Part shown: positions 7,831-15,531 of the stretch, in pieces | How the letters are laid out: every line of letters starts with the position of its first letter | Numbering within the stretch: the first letter of the stretch is position 1 | Assembly: GCF_900107195.1 (NCBI RefSeq) | Contig: NZ_FNPB01000010.1 | Location: forward strand, 62,001 to 126,000 | DNA length: 64,000 nucleotides | DNA from: Halobellus clavatus | GTDB lineage: Archaea > Halobacteriota > Halobacteria > Halobacteriales > Haloferacaceae | Direction of reading: 5' to 3' | Notes under the pieces: model-generated | Told to the model about the DNA's origin: nothing | Databases searched by the model: none | What the model saw: the letters and a program-made list of their open reading frames with translations, nothing else | Translations under genes and position numbers: made by a program

Positions 7831-8052
7831 ATGAGCAACCGAGTCGTCGAGGGACGGATGGTGACGCCGGAACGGTTGGCAGAACTCGTCGAGGGCGATC
7901 GGCCGATGGAAGCCGAGGCGATCGAGGACGCCGAGATGGATTGCCCCGAGTGCGGTTCCAACGTCCTCTCGGTGGGCTATATGCCGAGCGTGACAGAGTT
8001 CGTGACGGCTTACAAGTGCCAGGAGTGTTCGTGGTCCGATACGGACCGCTGA
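7831..8052 (+). CDS. DUF5795-type small zinc-ribbon-like protein
   Basis: 73 residues from the ATG at 7831, which lies 26-33 bases after a TATA-like gatttacc. An in-frame GTG 12 bases earlier is less likely. The product has a variable N-terminal helix and then two cysteine pairs, CPECGSNV and CQECSW, about 30 residues apart, typical of a C4 zinc ribbon. The size and motif spacing match the haloarchaeal family I recall as DUF5795. Function is unknown; a nucleic-acid or protein-interaction role is only inferred from the fold. Confidence 0.85.
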   Translation: MSNRVVEGRMVTPERLAELVEGDRPMEAEAIEDAEMDCPECGSNVLSVGYMPSVTEFVTAYKCQECSWSDTDR

Positions 8053-8104
8053 ATCCAGGGAAGATCCGCGGACTGAGCCGGCACGGTATCGACCGATCGT
8101 AATT

Positions 8105-8113
8105 CCTTTAAGC
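8105..8113 (+). promoter_or_regulatory. TATA box for tRNA-Trp
   Basis: cctttaagc lies about 31-39 bases before the first base of the tRNA. This fits transcription starting a few bases upstream of the mature 5' end. Confidence 0.45.
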
Positions 8114-8143
8114 AGTATTGCCATACCCGTATATGCACATCAC

Positions 8144-8322
8144 GGGGCCGTGGCCAAGCCCGGCATGGCGACTGACTCCAGAGGCTTGCGCCCGGTGACG
8201 AGACTCCAGACTGATATACCGAGCGACCGACTGATCATCGGCTCGCGTTGACGACCCTCTGGAGTACCGAGGCGCGTACCGGAGATATCAGTCGATCGGG
8301 GGTTCAAATCCCTCCGGCCCCA
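8144..8322 (+). tRNA. tRNA-Trp (CCA) with a 105-nt intron
   Basis: The acceptor arms GGGGCCG (8144-8150) and CGGCCCC (8315-8321) pair, with discriminator A at 8322. The D arm is gcc/ggc, the anticodon stem is ACTGA (8171-8175) with TCAGT (8288-8292), and the loop reads CT-CCA-GA with anticodon CCA at 8178-8180. The T arm contains ggttcaaatc. The exons are 8144-8181 and 8287-8322, 74 nt in all; CCA is not encoded. The intron lies between positions 37 and 38, the canonical archaeal site cut at a bulge-helix-bulge. A short T run follows the gene. Confidence 0.97.
8182..8286 (+). ncRNA. Box C/D guide RNA within the tRNA-Trp intron
   Basis: Boxes can be placed as C gtgacga (8195-8201), D' ccga (8219-8222), C' ttgacga (8248-8254) and D ccga (8267-8270). 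The sequence before D (ctctggagta) is complementary to the pre-tRNA around the anticodon, and the fifth base upstream of D pairs with C34. The sequence before D' (actgatata) pairs with the 3' exon, and its fifth base faces U39. Both fit the N+5 rule and the two 2'-O-methylations known to be guided by this intron in Haloferax volcanii. The box placement is my reading of the sequence; the modifications themselves are inferred from that precedent. Confidence 0.85.
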
Positions 8323-9191
8323 TTTTCTGACCTGACGATCACTACCGCAGGACTGGCGCGCGTTGCGTAGAAAAGCGTCCGTCATTCCGATTTTGATTGT
8401 ATCATTGGGCTCGGGTGGGGCCGGGCAAGCCGAGCGCGGACGCTCGCACAAATCGTCACACAGTCCCCTGCCGAGGAATCCGCTCCAAAGTTTCCGACTG
8501 GTGCACTGAAACTTCACCTACTTGAAATCCACAAGGGGGTCGCCTCGGGCCCGACTGTGGCCGAACTCGCTGACAGCGAGACGCCTCACCCAGACAGGCA
8601 GCACCCATCCGGGGATAGTGTGTCTCCCATTGGCGAAAAAGATCCGGAGGAACTGTCCGCCGAAGGCCTGTTCCACCACGCGGCGGCAGCTCGCGTCGTG
8701 ACACTCTGGATGATCACGCCGGTGCTGTCGCTCGTGCGATCCTATGGCGTGTTTTCACTCCTCGGCTAAGAGACCCACCTCGGCTGTCCACCGGCCTCAG
8801 TCGTGGTCAGAGGCACAACCCATCGACGAGAATCGGATGTGAGTGGGAGAGTTGGGTCTTTGACACCGATACCGATGTGCTGACTTGCTCCTCTGTATCG
8901 GGCACTTCTCGACCTCTGATACGCTGAATAGATCGATCCACGGCGTGCAAGATGGAGGGCGCGTATCTTGCACAGAATCATCTCCAGGTTCGGTTAGCTC
9001 GAATCGCTCCGTACAGTAGCGCAGTCATACGATCATATCCAATACGAAAGTATCGTTAACAACAGTTCAGGCCAGCAATTACGTGTCGAAAGGAAAGTTG
9101 ATGACTGACAGTCAGTTCGTCTCGGACCTCCGAAACGGCGAGTTCTCGTCACGCCGGTCTTGTACCGCAATCGTCGGGTGATAATCCAACG
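8323..9191. other. Non-coding or decayed region downstream of tRNA-Trp
   Basis: About 870 bases without a gene I can support. Short open frames exist, such as 8557-8769 on the plus strand, starting at GTG with a hydrophobic C-terminus. Their products lack family features and codon use is mixed. The composition becomes visibly more AT-rich from about 8990. I see no copy of the tRNA 3' end here that would mark an attachment site. Confidence 0.5.
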
Positions 9192-9422
9192 ATGTTGGAC
9201 TTCTCTGTACGCATCGGCGCTGACGGGCGGCTCGGATACGGATGGCGTACTGCCGGTAGCGCAGCCCGTGCGACCGCGTTCTGGTCGGCAGTGACCTTCC
9301 GGTTACTCTATCTCCCGATGTTGGTTGTTGGCCTGCAGAGTACCACGTGGTGGCTCGTCTTCACTGCCCTGCTCGTGGCCCACGTGATCACACTGCTTGC
9401 TGGACGGACCCACAAACAGTAA
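9192..9422 (+). CDS. Small membrane protein of unknown function
   Basis: 76 residues from ATG 9192. After a 30-residue head (MLDFSVRIGADGRLGYGWRT) come two hydrophobic segments, about TFRLLYLPMLVVGL and WWLVFTALLVAHVITLLAG, with a charged end RTHKQ. The architecture and clean stop support a real gene, but I recognise no family. It stands alone in a poorly coding region, and I see no convincing TATA box at the usual distance, so it may be a remnant that is still intact. Confidence 0.5.
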   Translation: MLDFSVRIGADGRLGYGWRTAGSAARATAFWSAVTFRLLYLPMLVVGLQSTTWWLVFTALLVAHVITLLAGRTHKQ

Positions 9423-10213
9423 TCGTCTACCAGAGGATTTCACCGACAGCCGAAATAAAATCCCCGAACAGCGTGCTAATCCTGAGAAAACTATATACGA
9501 ACATATACTACCCGTTCCAGTCAATTATTATATGCTGCAATCCTAGGTTGGCGCCACTATCAGACTCTTCAGAGTACTAATCAAGGTTGGGAGAGACATT
9601 CAAATAATACTCCCAGAGCTCTGCTGTGGAGTTCCAAATCCAAGCGGCTAGGGTTCCGATGCGACCATTTACAAGATGGACGTTCTATATCCAGCACCTC
9701 GTTCCTGACAGTCTTCGAGTAGTTGGCCGCCTGCGGCGATACAACGTGCGTCTGCACTGAGCGGTTCCTACTTCTGGTGAGCAATTCTCCTGCGAGACTC
9801 TCAGCTACAATCTATCCAGCATTTGCTTCCGGTTCGGTGCCGGATCGGCTTCGAAGACGTCGCCGGCGCTGGGACGCAGGCCCAATTGAGCGGTGAGGAA
9901 ATGGGTGAGTTCGCGAGTCAGTCCGCGGTCGGCCTCGAGCTCGTCGATGGCCGCCGAGTGGAGTTCACTTGGAGTGATCCGAAGACGCTGCTGCTTCGGC
10001 ACGCGCAACAATTCAGCACTCCAGTCGAAGCTCGGTCACTGTATCAAGAACTGTTGGTCCCTCACAGAATCGCTGAGTACACTGATCGTTTTATGCGTGA
10101 ATTGGCCTGCGTCCGGTAGGTCCAGCCAGTTCAGGGACGACGGTCGGCGACGTTGCTGAAGTGGTGGTTTCAGTTATCTTGCAGATTAAGGCGTCTGCGA
10201 CGAACGGGTGCGT
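9423..10213. other. AT-rich, gene-poor stretch
   Basis: About 790 bases. The part from 9460 to 9700 is clearly lower in GC than the genome around it and has no frame of note. The part at 9805-10035 holds a possible gene fragment on the minus strand (listed separately). The last bases before 10214 supply the promoter of the PRC-barrel gene, with agattaagg about 24-32 bases before its ATG. Confidence 0.45.
9805..10035 (-). pseudogene. Possible 3' remnant of an unidentified gene
   Basis: A minus-strand frame open from 10035 to a stop at 9805. Its product has good haloarchaeal character: RITPSELHSAAIDELEADRG followed by LTRELTHFLTAQLGLRPSAG, then an acidic tail. There is no ATG start, and an in-frame stop cuts it just upstream (about 10036-10038). 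It therefore looks like the C-terminal end of a broken gene. I do not recognise the family. It could also be chance coding capacity. Confidence 0.25.
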
Positions 10214-10450
10214 ATGGTCCTCGCATCCTCCCTCAGTGGGTATGAAGTGATGACCACCGAGGGTACGGAACTCGGCGTCGTCGAAAGCATCACGATAAAC
10301 CCCAAGACTGGTGACCTCCAGCACCTCCGACTGGAGGGACACGATGGCGGTGGTGGTGGCTATCAGCGGATCGAAAACGGGCAGTTGTTGATTCCAGCCA
10401 CTCGCATCGAGGCGAAACAGGATTACTTGCTCGTCCGCCCACCGCGATAA
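10214..10450 (+). CDS. PRC-barrel domain protein
   Basis: 78 residues forming a single PRC-barrel: the opening LASSLSGYEVMTTEGTELG, then VVESITINPKTGDLQHLRLE, and the closing strand ending YLLVRPPR. Such short archaeal PRC-barrel proteins are soluble interaction modules; one has been linked to cell division (CdpB in Haloferax), but this copy need not share that role. The start is the ATG at 10214, 24-32 bases after a TATA-like element. An antisense frame crosses the whole gene, and I treat that as shadow over this interval. Confidence 0.85.
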   Translation: MVLASSLSGYEVMTTEGTELGVVESITINPKTGDLQHLRLEGHDGGGGGYQRIENGQLLIPATRIEAKQDYLLVRPPR

Positions 10451-10884
10451 GAGAACGTTCCCCAACGGCTTGTGCCGCGGTAACAGTCCAGCCGTGTCTG
10501 CGATTTGGACGACGACACCGACTCGCTCGTCGTCGTCCCCGATGTAGAAACTCCCCCGGTTCGGCCCGGCCTCATCCGACGGCAACCCGTTCTTACCGAG
10601 TCGCATTCCGACGGAGGCGATCGTCTCGTGGGTGGCTTCCAAAGGCCGGCGGGTCGGGCTACGCGTTTGATCCATCGCGACAGCGAGCAACTCCTTGCGC
10701 CTCGAGTATCACTGCACAGGACGTTTTGGTGGCTGGCCTGGCTAGCTGTTTCGAGCGTGCGTTGCGTGATCCACTGCGCCGGCGACCACCGTCGGATTGC
10801 AGTGGATTCGTCGTCTCTCTGAACGCTTGGGGCGTTTTTGACGAGGACGATAACGACCCATCCGCCGTTGGAGAGCGGAGCGCC

Positions 10885-10956
10885 CGGTACCGCCTCGATC
10901 AATCCGTTCGGTCCCTCCTCAATCAGTCCGTTCGGTACTCCCTCGATTCGTCCGTT
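10885..10956 (+). repeat. Three 24-bp tandem direct repeats upstream of the kinase
   Basis: The units are 10885-10908, 10909-10932 and 10933-10956, and a fourth begins cggtaccct at 10957. Each starts cggt and ends tccgtt, with a central cctc(g/a)at. The array ends just before the TATA-like cttatgta of the histidine kinase. It is a multiple of three, and in the kinase frame it would encode RY-x-L-x-x-SV repeats. Confidence 0.75.
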
Positions 10957-10966
10957 CGGTACCCTA

Positions 10967-10974
10967 CTTATGTA
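10967..10974 (+). promoter_or_regulatory. TATA box for the PAS histidine kinase
   Basis: cttatgta is 22-29 bases before the ATG at 10996. It immediately follows the tandem repeats, so the repeats occupy the activator/BRE position. Confidence 0.5.
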
Positions 10975-10995
10975 CTACCCACTCGTAGCCCTCGT

Positions 10996-12390
10996 ATGAC
11001 CGGAACGTTGCATCGAAAGCTGCTCGAAGAACTCTCCGATATGGCGACAATCATCGCATCGGACGGGACGATCACGTACGTGAGTCCCGCAGTCGAACAG
11101 ACGCTCGGGTACGAACCCGAGGACTTAGAGGGCGAAGTCGGATTCGAGTATCAGCATCCAGAAGACCGTGAGCACGTTGCTGACGCCATCGAGACCCTCC
11201 AGACGAATCCGGATGAGCCGCAGATAATCGAGACACGGTTTCGCCGCGCAGACGGCTCGTGGTGTTGGATTGAGTCGACACTGCAGAACCGGCTGGACGA
11301 TCCCGAAATCGATGGGATTCTCGTGAACAGCCGGGACATATCCGAGCGGAAGCGACAGGAACAGCGGTACCAGAAGCTCGCCGAGGAGTACAAGACGCTA
11401 CTCGAAACTGTCGACGACAGTATCTTCTTCCTCACTGTCGAGTCGAGTGATCAGGAGTACGAGTTCCGCTTCGAGCGCCTGAATCGCGCCTACGAGGAGC
11501 AGACCGGGATCACCACCGACGAGGTGCGCGAGAAGACGCCCAGAGAAGTGTTCGGCGACGACATCGGCGCAGACCTCCACGCGAACTACCGCCGATGCGT
11601 CCGGGCCCGAGAATCCATCTCCTACGAGGAGGAACTCCCCGTGGAGACGGGCGCACGGTTCTGGCAGACGATTCTGACACCCGTTATGACGAATGGCGAC
11701 GTGACCCAGATCATCGGCATCACACGGAACATCACCGAGCGGGTCAAACGAGAACGACAGCTCCAGAATCAGAAGGAGCAGCTCGACGAGTTCGCGAGCG
11801 TCGTCTCACACGACCTGCGAAACCCCCTCAACGTCGCACAGGGCCGGACGGAGCTACTGAACAACGACTGCGAGAGCGAGCATCTCACCCCACTCGTCGA
11901 CTCGCTCGACCGGATGGACGAGATCATCACGGATACGCTCACGCTGGCCAGACAGGGGCAGGCCGTGTCGGATCCGGAACCGATAGAGCTAGTCAACCTC
12001 GTCGGCTCCTGCTGGAAGAACGTCCAAACGGGGGAGGCAACCATCGAGATCGAAGACGAGGTCACGATCAGGGCCGATCGGAGTCGGCTCCAGCACGTCT
12101 TCGAGAACCTCTTTCGGAATGCACTCGAACACGGCGGGGCGAACGTGACGGTCCGCGTCGGCCGAATCGGTGACCACGGCATCTACGTCGAAGACACGGG
12201 ATCGGGAATCCCCGAAGAAGATCGAGAGACCGTCTTCGAGCCCGGGCACACCTCGATACCTGGCGGGACCGGGTTTGGGCTGACGATCGTCAAGCGGATC
12301 GCTGAGGCCCACGGCTGGCAGGTCGCGGTCGTCAGTGGCACTGAGGGCGGCGCCCGCTTCGAATTCACTGACATCGATCTCGAGTACTGA
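10996..12390 (+). CDS. PAS-domain sensor histidine kinase
   Basis: 464 residues, soluble. The first PAS domain (about 8-118) has IIASDGTITYVSPAVEQTLG, and the second (about 130-255) covers LETVDDSIFFLTVESSD onward. The dimerisation/phosphoacceptor helix has FASVVSHDLRNPLN with His272. The ATPase shows the N box LFRNALEHG, G1 VEDTGSGIPEED and G2 GGTGFGLTIVKRIAE. No transmembrane segment is present, so the signal is cytoplasmic (redox, light or metabolite through PAS). The frame extends 90 codons upstream through repeats, but the ATG at 10996 is preferred because it follows the TATA box and begins the PAS-like sequence. No response regulator is adjacent. Confidence 0.93.
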   Translation: MTGTLHRKLLEELSDMATIIASDGTITYVSPAVEQTLGYEPEDLEGEVGFEYQHPEDREHVADAIETLQTNPDEPQIIETRFRRADGSWCWIESTLQNRLDDPEIDGILVNSRDISERKRQEQRYQKLAEEYKTLLETVDDSIFFLTVESSDQEYEFRFERLNRAYEEQTGITTDEVREKTPREVFGDDIGADLHANYRRCVRARESISYEEELPVETGARFWQTILTPVMTNGDVTQIIGITRNITERVKRERQLQNQKEQLDEFASVVSHDLRNPLNVAQGRTELLNNDCESEHLTPLVDSLDRMDEIITDTLTLARQGQAVSDPEPIELVNLVGSCWKNVQTGEATIEIEDEVTIRADRSRLQHVFENLFRNALEHGGANVTVRVGRIGDHGIYVEDTGSGIPEEDRETVFEPGHTSIPGGTGFGLTIVKRIAEAHGWQVAVVSGTEGGARFEFTDIDLEY

Positions 12391-12455
12391 GCGCGAGCGC
12401 TGTGCACACGGCGGACGCTGCGAGAACCGACGGGGACCGCCCCGATCGTCTCCGG

Positions 12456-13682
12456 TCAGGTAGTGTCGACGACTGACCGTGCGACGCGGGTGAGGGTGTC
12501 GACGTCGACCTGGCCCTCCACGCGGAACGTGTAGCCGTCGGCGACCCACTCGATGCTCGTCGTGTCGTTCGTCTGTGAGCGTCGTGCCTCGTAGGGGCCG
12601 ATGTCGACCGGCGTTCCCGACGTGTCGTTGGTGGCCGATCCGAACACGAAGATGCGAATCGTGTCGTCGCCGTTCGGGCGTTCGTATCGGAGGCTGACGA
12701 GTTCCGGGTTCGCCGTGCGGTGCGTGGCCGATTCGAGGCTGAACCCTTCGGGAACGGTCGGCCTGGGGACCGGAACGTCGACCGCGTCGGCCATCGCCGC
12801 CGCCGAGTCGTACGCGCTGAACTGTACCTCACGGGCGCTCGCCGGGACCTCATCGGCGTCGACGCGGAAGGTCCCGGGCTCGAACGATGGATTGAACGTG
12901 ACGTTCCGGAACGTAACCGTGTACTCATAGTCGTCGCCGTGGGCCGTGAACCTCGTGTGCCGCTTCACCGGATACAGATACTCGGTATCGAGCCAGAGCG
13001 TCTGCGACTCCAGCGACATTTCGGCCGAGTTCGGCGTCAACTCCAGCCGGTAGGCCGCCCGGCCGTCGACCATCTCGGTCCCGGTGTAGGTAACCGAGAC
13101 GGTGCCCTCACGGTAGGACGTCGATCCGTTGCCGTCCTCCTCGGAACCGCTCTCTACGGGGACTCGTGGCAGCGAGGAGACGCCCGGAGTCGTCGTGGGG
13201 CGGGTGACGGGCTGGCCGCTGCGGGCCGCGTTCACGAGGCGCGGAAACGGCGATTCCTCGGAGTCCGTGCTGCCGCGGATCGTGGCCCTGGTCACCTGTT
13301 CGGAGGCCGGATCGAAGTACACGAACCGCGACTCGTTGACGACGACGAATCCACCCTCGGACACGAGCGGCTCGCGCGCGCCCTCTGTGCGCTGGACCGC
13401 GAGGACTCGGTCGCGGTAGGCCCACGGATCGAGACGGAGTCGTTTCTGCGCCACGGTGGTCATCGTGTTGTTGTTTCGCGTCTGGACGGTGGTCACCGTG
13501 GCATTGAGCGTCTCGAGTGAGGCATACCGATCTGCCGCCTCCGCTTGTGACGGCAGCGCGCTGTCGGCTTCCGATGGGGCCCCGTACGTACTGCACCCGC
13601 TCGCCGCGAGAAGCGCGGCCACGACGAGTATCGGGAGCAGTCGCGATCGAATAGCCGGACGACCGTCATCGGGCCCACTCAT
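12456..13682 (-). CDS. Secreted lipoprotein, LolA/DUF4367-like
   Basis: 408 residues. An N-terminal signal peptide ends in the lipobox LLAASGC with Cys30, so it is probably anchored at the outer face of the membrane. The mature part has a beta-rich domain resembling outer-membrane lipoprotein-sorting proteins (LolA fold), seen in VTYTGTEMVDGRAAYRLELT and LWLDTEYLYPVKRHTRF. A second domain follows, with the SLRYERPNGDDTIRIFVFG type of sequence seen in DUF4367-like modules. Haloarchaea have no outer membrane, so a carrier role is unlikely; cell-surface lipid or ligand binding is inference. The start is the ATG at 13682, the first one before the signal sequence. Confidence 0.82.
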   Translation of the reverse strand: MSGPDDGRPAIRSRLLPILVVAALLAASGCSTYGAPSEADSALPSQAEAADRYASLETLNATVTTVQTRNNNTMTTVAQKRLRLDPWAYRDRVLAVQRTEGAREPLVSEGGFVVVNESRFVYFDPASEQVTRATIRGSTDSEESPFPRLVNAARSGQPVTRPTTTPGVSSLPRVPVESGSEEDGNGSTSYREGTVSVTYTGTEMVDGRAAYRLELTPNSAEMSLESQTLWLDTEYLYPVKRHTRFTAHGDDYEYTVTFRNVTFNPSFEPGTFRVDADEVPASAREVQFSAYDSAAAMADAVDVPVPRPTVPEGFSLESATHRTANPELVSLRYERPNGDDTIRIFVFGSATNDTSGTPVDIGPYEARRSQTNDTTSIEWVADGYTFRVEGQVDVDTLTRVARSVVDTT

Positions 13683-13992
13683 CGGTCCGTGCGGGAAGCG
13701 TGGAACTGCGACCAGTTGAAAGACGCGGTGTGACAGGGAGCTATCACTTCTGCGGCGCGGAGCAGCAGCCGGTCGGTCCGGTTCCAGCGGGTATCGAACA
13801 GAGTGGAACCGCGCCCGCTCGACAGCAACGGGAGGGCGATTCACGCCACGAGGCCGGCGCTCGCGAGGTGGAGAGAATCGCGCCGTGACCGGAGCCACCG
13901 ACGAGTCCCGGTCCGCCCCCGACGGGTCCGGTGGGGGCACACCCGCTCGCGCCCATCGGATCCTTAATACGTCGGGCACCGCTGTTACTGGC
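13683..13992. other. Divergent intergenic region
   Basis: About 310 bases between the leftward lipoprotein gene and the rightward membrane gene. An in-frame ATG at 13885 would add 36 Gly/Ser/Asp-rich residues to the latter, but a TATA-like ccttaatac (about 13961-13969) argues that transcription starts near 13993. Nothing else is recognisable. Confidence 0.4.
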
Positions 13993-14289
13993 GTGTCCTG
14001 GCTTCCAACGGTCTTCTACTCGATCGCGGCCCTCGTTCCGATGGTCTGGCTGTTGATGGACGATGCGCACGAGGCGGCGGCGACACAGGCGATCGGGGTG
14101 GTCGTCGTGATGCTCGTCGTGGGGGGCGTGGCGACTGTGCTCCTCCTCGCGGGTCTCGGAGGCGCGAGCGTGCTCCAGTTCGGGGGTGCGGTGCTCTCGC
14201 TGACTGGCTTCCTGGGCGTGCTCGGATACTTCGGACGCCGCGTCGGGATCCTCTCGGTCGTCACGGCCATCTTCGATCCGATTCGCTGA
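13993..14289 (+). CDS. Small membrane protein, three to four helices
   Basis: 98 residues from GTG 13993, 24-32 bases after TATA-like ccttaatac; the alternative ATG at 13885 gives 134 residues. Hydrophobic segments are about WLPTVFYSIAALVPMVWLLM, AIGVVVVMLVVGGVATVLLL and VLQFGGAVLSLTGFLGVLGY, separated by short charged turns. I know no family function. It is divergent from the lipoprotein gene and is followed by a frame-broken membrane gene. Confidence 0.6.
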   Translation: MSWLPTVFYSIAALVPMVWLLMDDAHEAAATQAIGVVVVMLVVGGVATVLLLAGLGGASVLQFGGAVLSLTGFLGVLGYFGRRVGILSVVTAIFDPIR

Positions 14290-14405
14290 GGCGGGCCTGC
14301 CCCCCGTAGAGCGGAATGACGGACGGTCGGTGCGAACCGACACGACGGACCTGAGCGTCCCGACCAGTACACACATAGTGTCGAATTGTTCTACGGCTCA
14401 CTGAG

Positions 14406-15065
14406 ATGAGAGTCCCCGTCGGGATCACGACCCTCCACCTCTCACAGCGGAGCCTCCTCCGCTTGCTCGTCGCCAGCGGTCTCCTCGGTGTCGACGTCGC
14501 CGCGCTGTCGGGACTGAGAGCACAGCGTCCCGGCCGACAGGTGGGACGGCCGGCGAGCGAGGTCCAGTCACCACTGCGTCGGTCCTGGGTCGACCGCAAC
14601 GGAGCGACCATCACTCGGGTCTCGAACCGGCTGTTTGCCGGCCGCTTCGTAGCCTTCTGGCTCTCGATGCTCGGACTGCTCGTCGGCCTGGTGCGCGCGT
14701 CCGATGGACTCGGCAGCCCCGGAGGGACCATCCAGGCAGCTCCCGCCAGCCCGGTCGGGCTTGCACTGCTCCCGGGATTCGGATGGTGGATCGGGATGAG
14801 TCTCTGCTCTGTACGGCGTCTGGTCGCTCGCCGAGTACCGAGCGCTCGGACGGAGGCTCGAAAACCCGAAGCCACCGAGTCCGTTCGCCCACCCGAGCCG
14901 ACTCGTCAGCATCCTCGGGACGAAGGGCGACGAGTTGCGCGAGTACACGGGCGTCGCGTCCGGCTGACGGGGTTGGCACTCGTCGCGATCGTACTGATGG
15001 GAGGAGTCCTGATTCAGCTCCGCTCTGCCGCCGTCTCACTGTCACCCCAATCCACGCTCGGCGGA
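14406..15065 (+). pseudogene. Frame-disrupted membrane protein gene
   Basis: From ATG 14406 a frame encodes a plausible membrane protein with a helix FVAFWLSMLGLLVGLV and then LALLPGFGWWIGMSL. At about 14805 the protein-like sequence moves to the next frame (LYGVWSLAEYRALGRRLENP to a stop at 14967); removing one base restores continuity. A further hydrophobic run, LTGLALVAIVLMGGVLIQLR, lies back in the first frame at about 14964-15025. This looks like a gene with one or two frameshifts, or a sequencing error. The continuation of the first frame beyond 15065 is antisense to the next gene and not real. Confidence 0.4.
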
Positions 15066-15269
15066 TTAGGACTGCTCGCCGAGGTCGAACCAGTAGGCGA
15101 ACGCGGTCGTCGAGATTCCCATCGTGATCGTCTCGACGAGCAGCGACCGATCGAGGAACGCGCTAACGACGATCAGCAGCCCCGCCGCGACGCCGCCGGT
15201 AAGCAGAGCGGTCCGCAACCGAGAGCGGCCTCCGAGTGTCCCGACGACGGAGCGTGGCGATCGGCTCAT
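15066..15269 (-). CDS. 67-residue small membrane protein downstream of nuoN
   Basis: From ATG 15269, overlapping the stop of the upstream 57-residue frame as ATGA. A basic head (MSRSPRSVVGTLGGRSRLRT) precedes two hydrophobic segments, ALLTGGVAAGLLIVVSAFL and LLVETITMGISTTAFAYWF. The translational coupling and the position downstream of the complex I operon on the same strand support a real gene. I know no function. Confidence 0.6.
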   Translation of the reverse strand: MSRSPRSVVGTLGGRSRLRTALLTGGVAAGLLIVVSAFLDRSLLVETITMGISTTAFAYWFDLGEQS

Positions 15270-15439
15270 TGGTGGCCTCTTTCGGGCAGACGCTCGTGGA
15301 TCACCGTTGGAACGGCAATGTCGACACCGAGGGGGATCAGCCGCGACAGCCACGCTTCGATACGACCGAGCGCGAGACCCCAGAGTCGCGGCGCGTCGAG
15401 GACGAACGGGAAGGTTCGCTTCGTATTCGCAGCGACCAT
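15266..15439 (-). CDS. 57-residue protein coupled to the small membrane protein
   Basis: ATG 15439 to TGA 15266-15268; the stop overlaps the next start (ATGA). The product MVAANTKRTFPFVLDAPRLW continues GLALGRIEAWLSRLIPLGVD and ends PERGHQ. It is amphipathic, with several Trp/Leu positions that could lie on a membrane. Codon use is typical of the genome. It follows nuoN by 92 bases on the same strand and may be co-transcribed with complex I. No family is recognised. Confidence 0.5.
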   Translation of the reverse strand: MVAANTKRTFPFVLDAPRLWGLALGRIEAWLSRLIPLGVDIAVPTVIHERLPERGHQ

Positions 15440-15531
15440 ACGTTCGATTGTCGAAACGGCGTCAAGAGCCTGCTGTTGCAGACGCGAACCGAGTCTCCGC
15501 CATCGTCAGCGACAGAGCAGACGGGGCGGCG

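Larger units (their letters stand above)
10451..10995. other. Region between PRC-barrel gene and histidine kinase
   Basis: About 545 bases. On the minus strand a frame reads through 10640-10450 with protein-like sequence (SVGMRLGKNGLPSDEAGPNR, then a Val/Ile-rich strand) and fair codon use. It could be a gene remnant, but it continues antisense through the PRC-barrel gene and I cannot assign it. The right part holds three 24-bp tandem repeats and the kinase promoter. Confidence 0.4.

Noticed and set aside
8140-8517. A minus-strand frame containing RRDLNPRSTDISG
   Set aside because: This is the well-known artefact of translating the antisense of a tRNA (the T-arm). The tRNA-Trp explains the sequence.
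9101-9181. A 26-codon frame starting ATGACTGACAGTCAG
   Set aside because: Too short, no promoter at the right distance and no family; left as chance.
10726-10995. N-terminal extension of the histidine kinase through the tandem repeats
   Set aside because: The TATA box at 10967-10974 and the start of PAS-like sequence at 10996 favour the shorter protein, although translation of the repeats is not excluded.
8323-12455. Possible integrated element with tRNA-Trp as attachment site
   Set aside because: I looked for a second copy of the tRNA 3' end and for integrase or recombinase genes and saw neither inside the window.
13885-13992. N-terminal extension of the small membrane protein
   Set aside because: Gly/Ser/Asp-rich, unlike a leader, and it covers the TATA-like element at 13961-13969.
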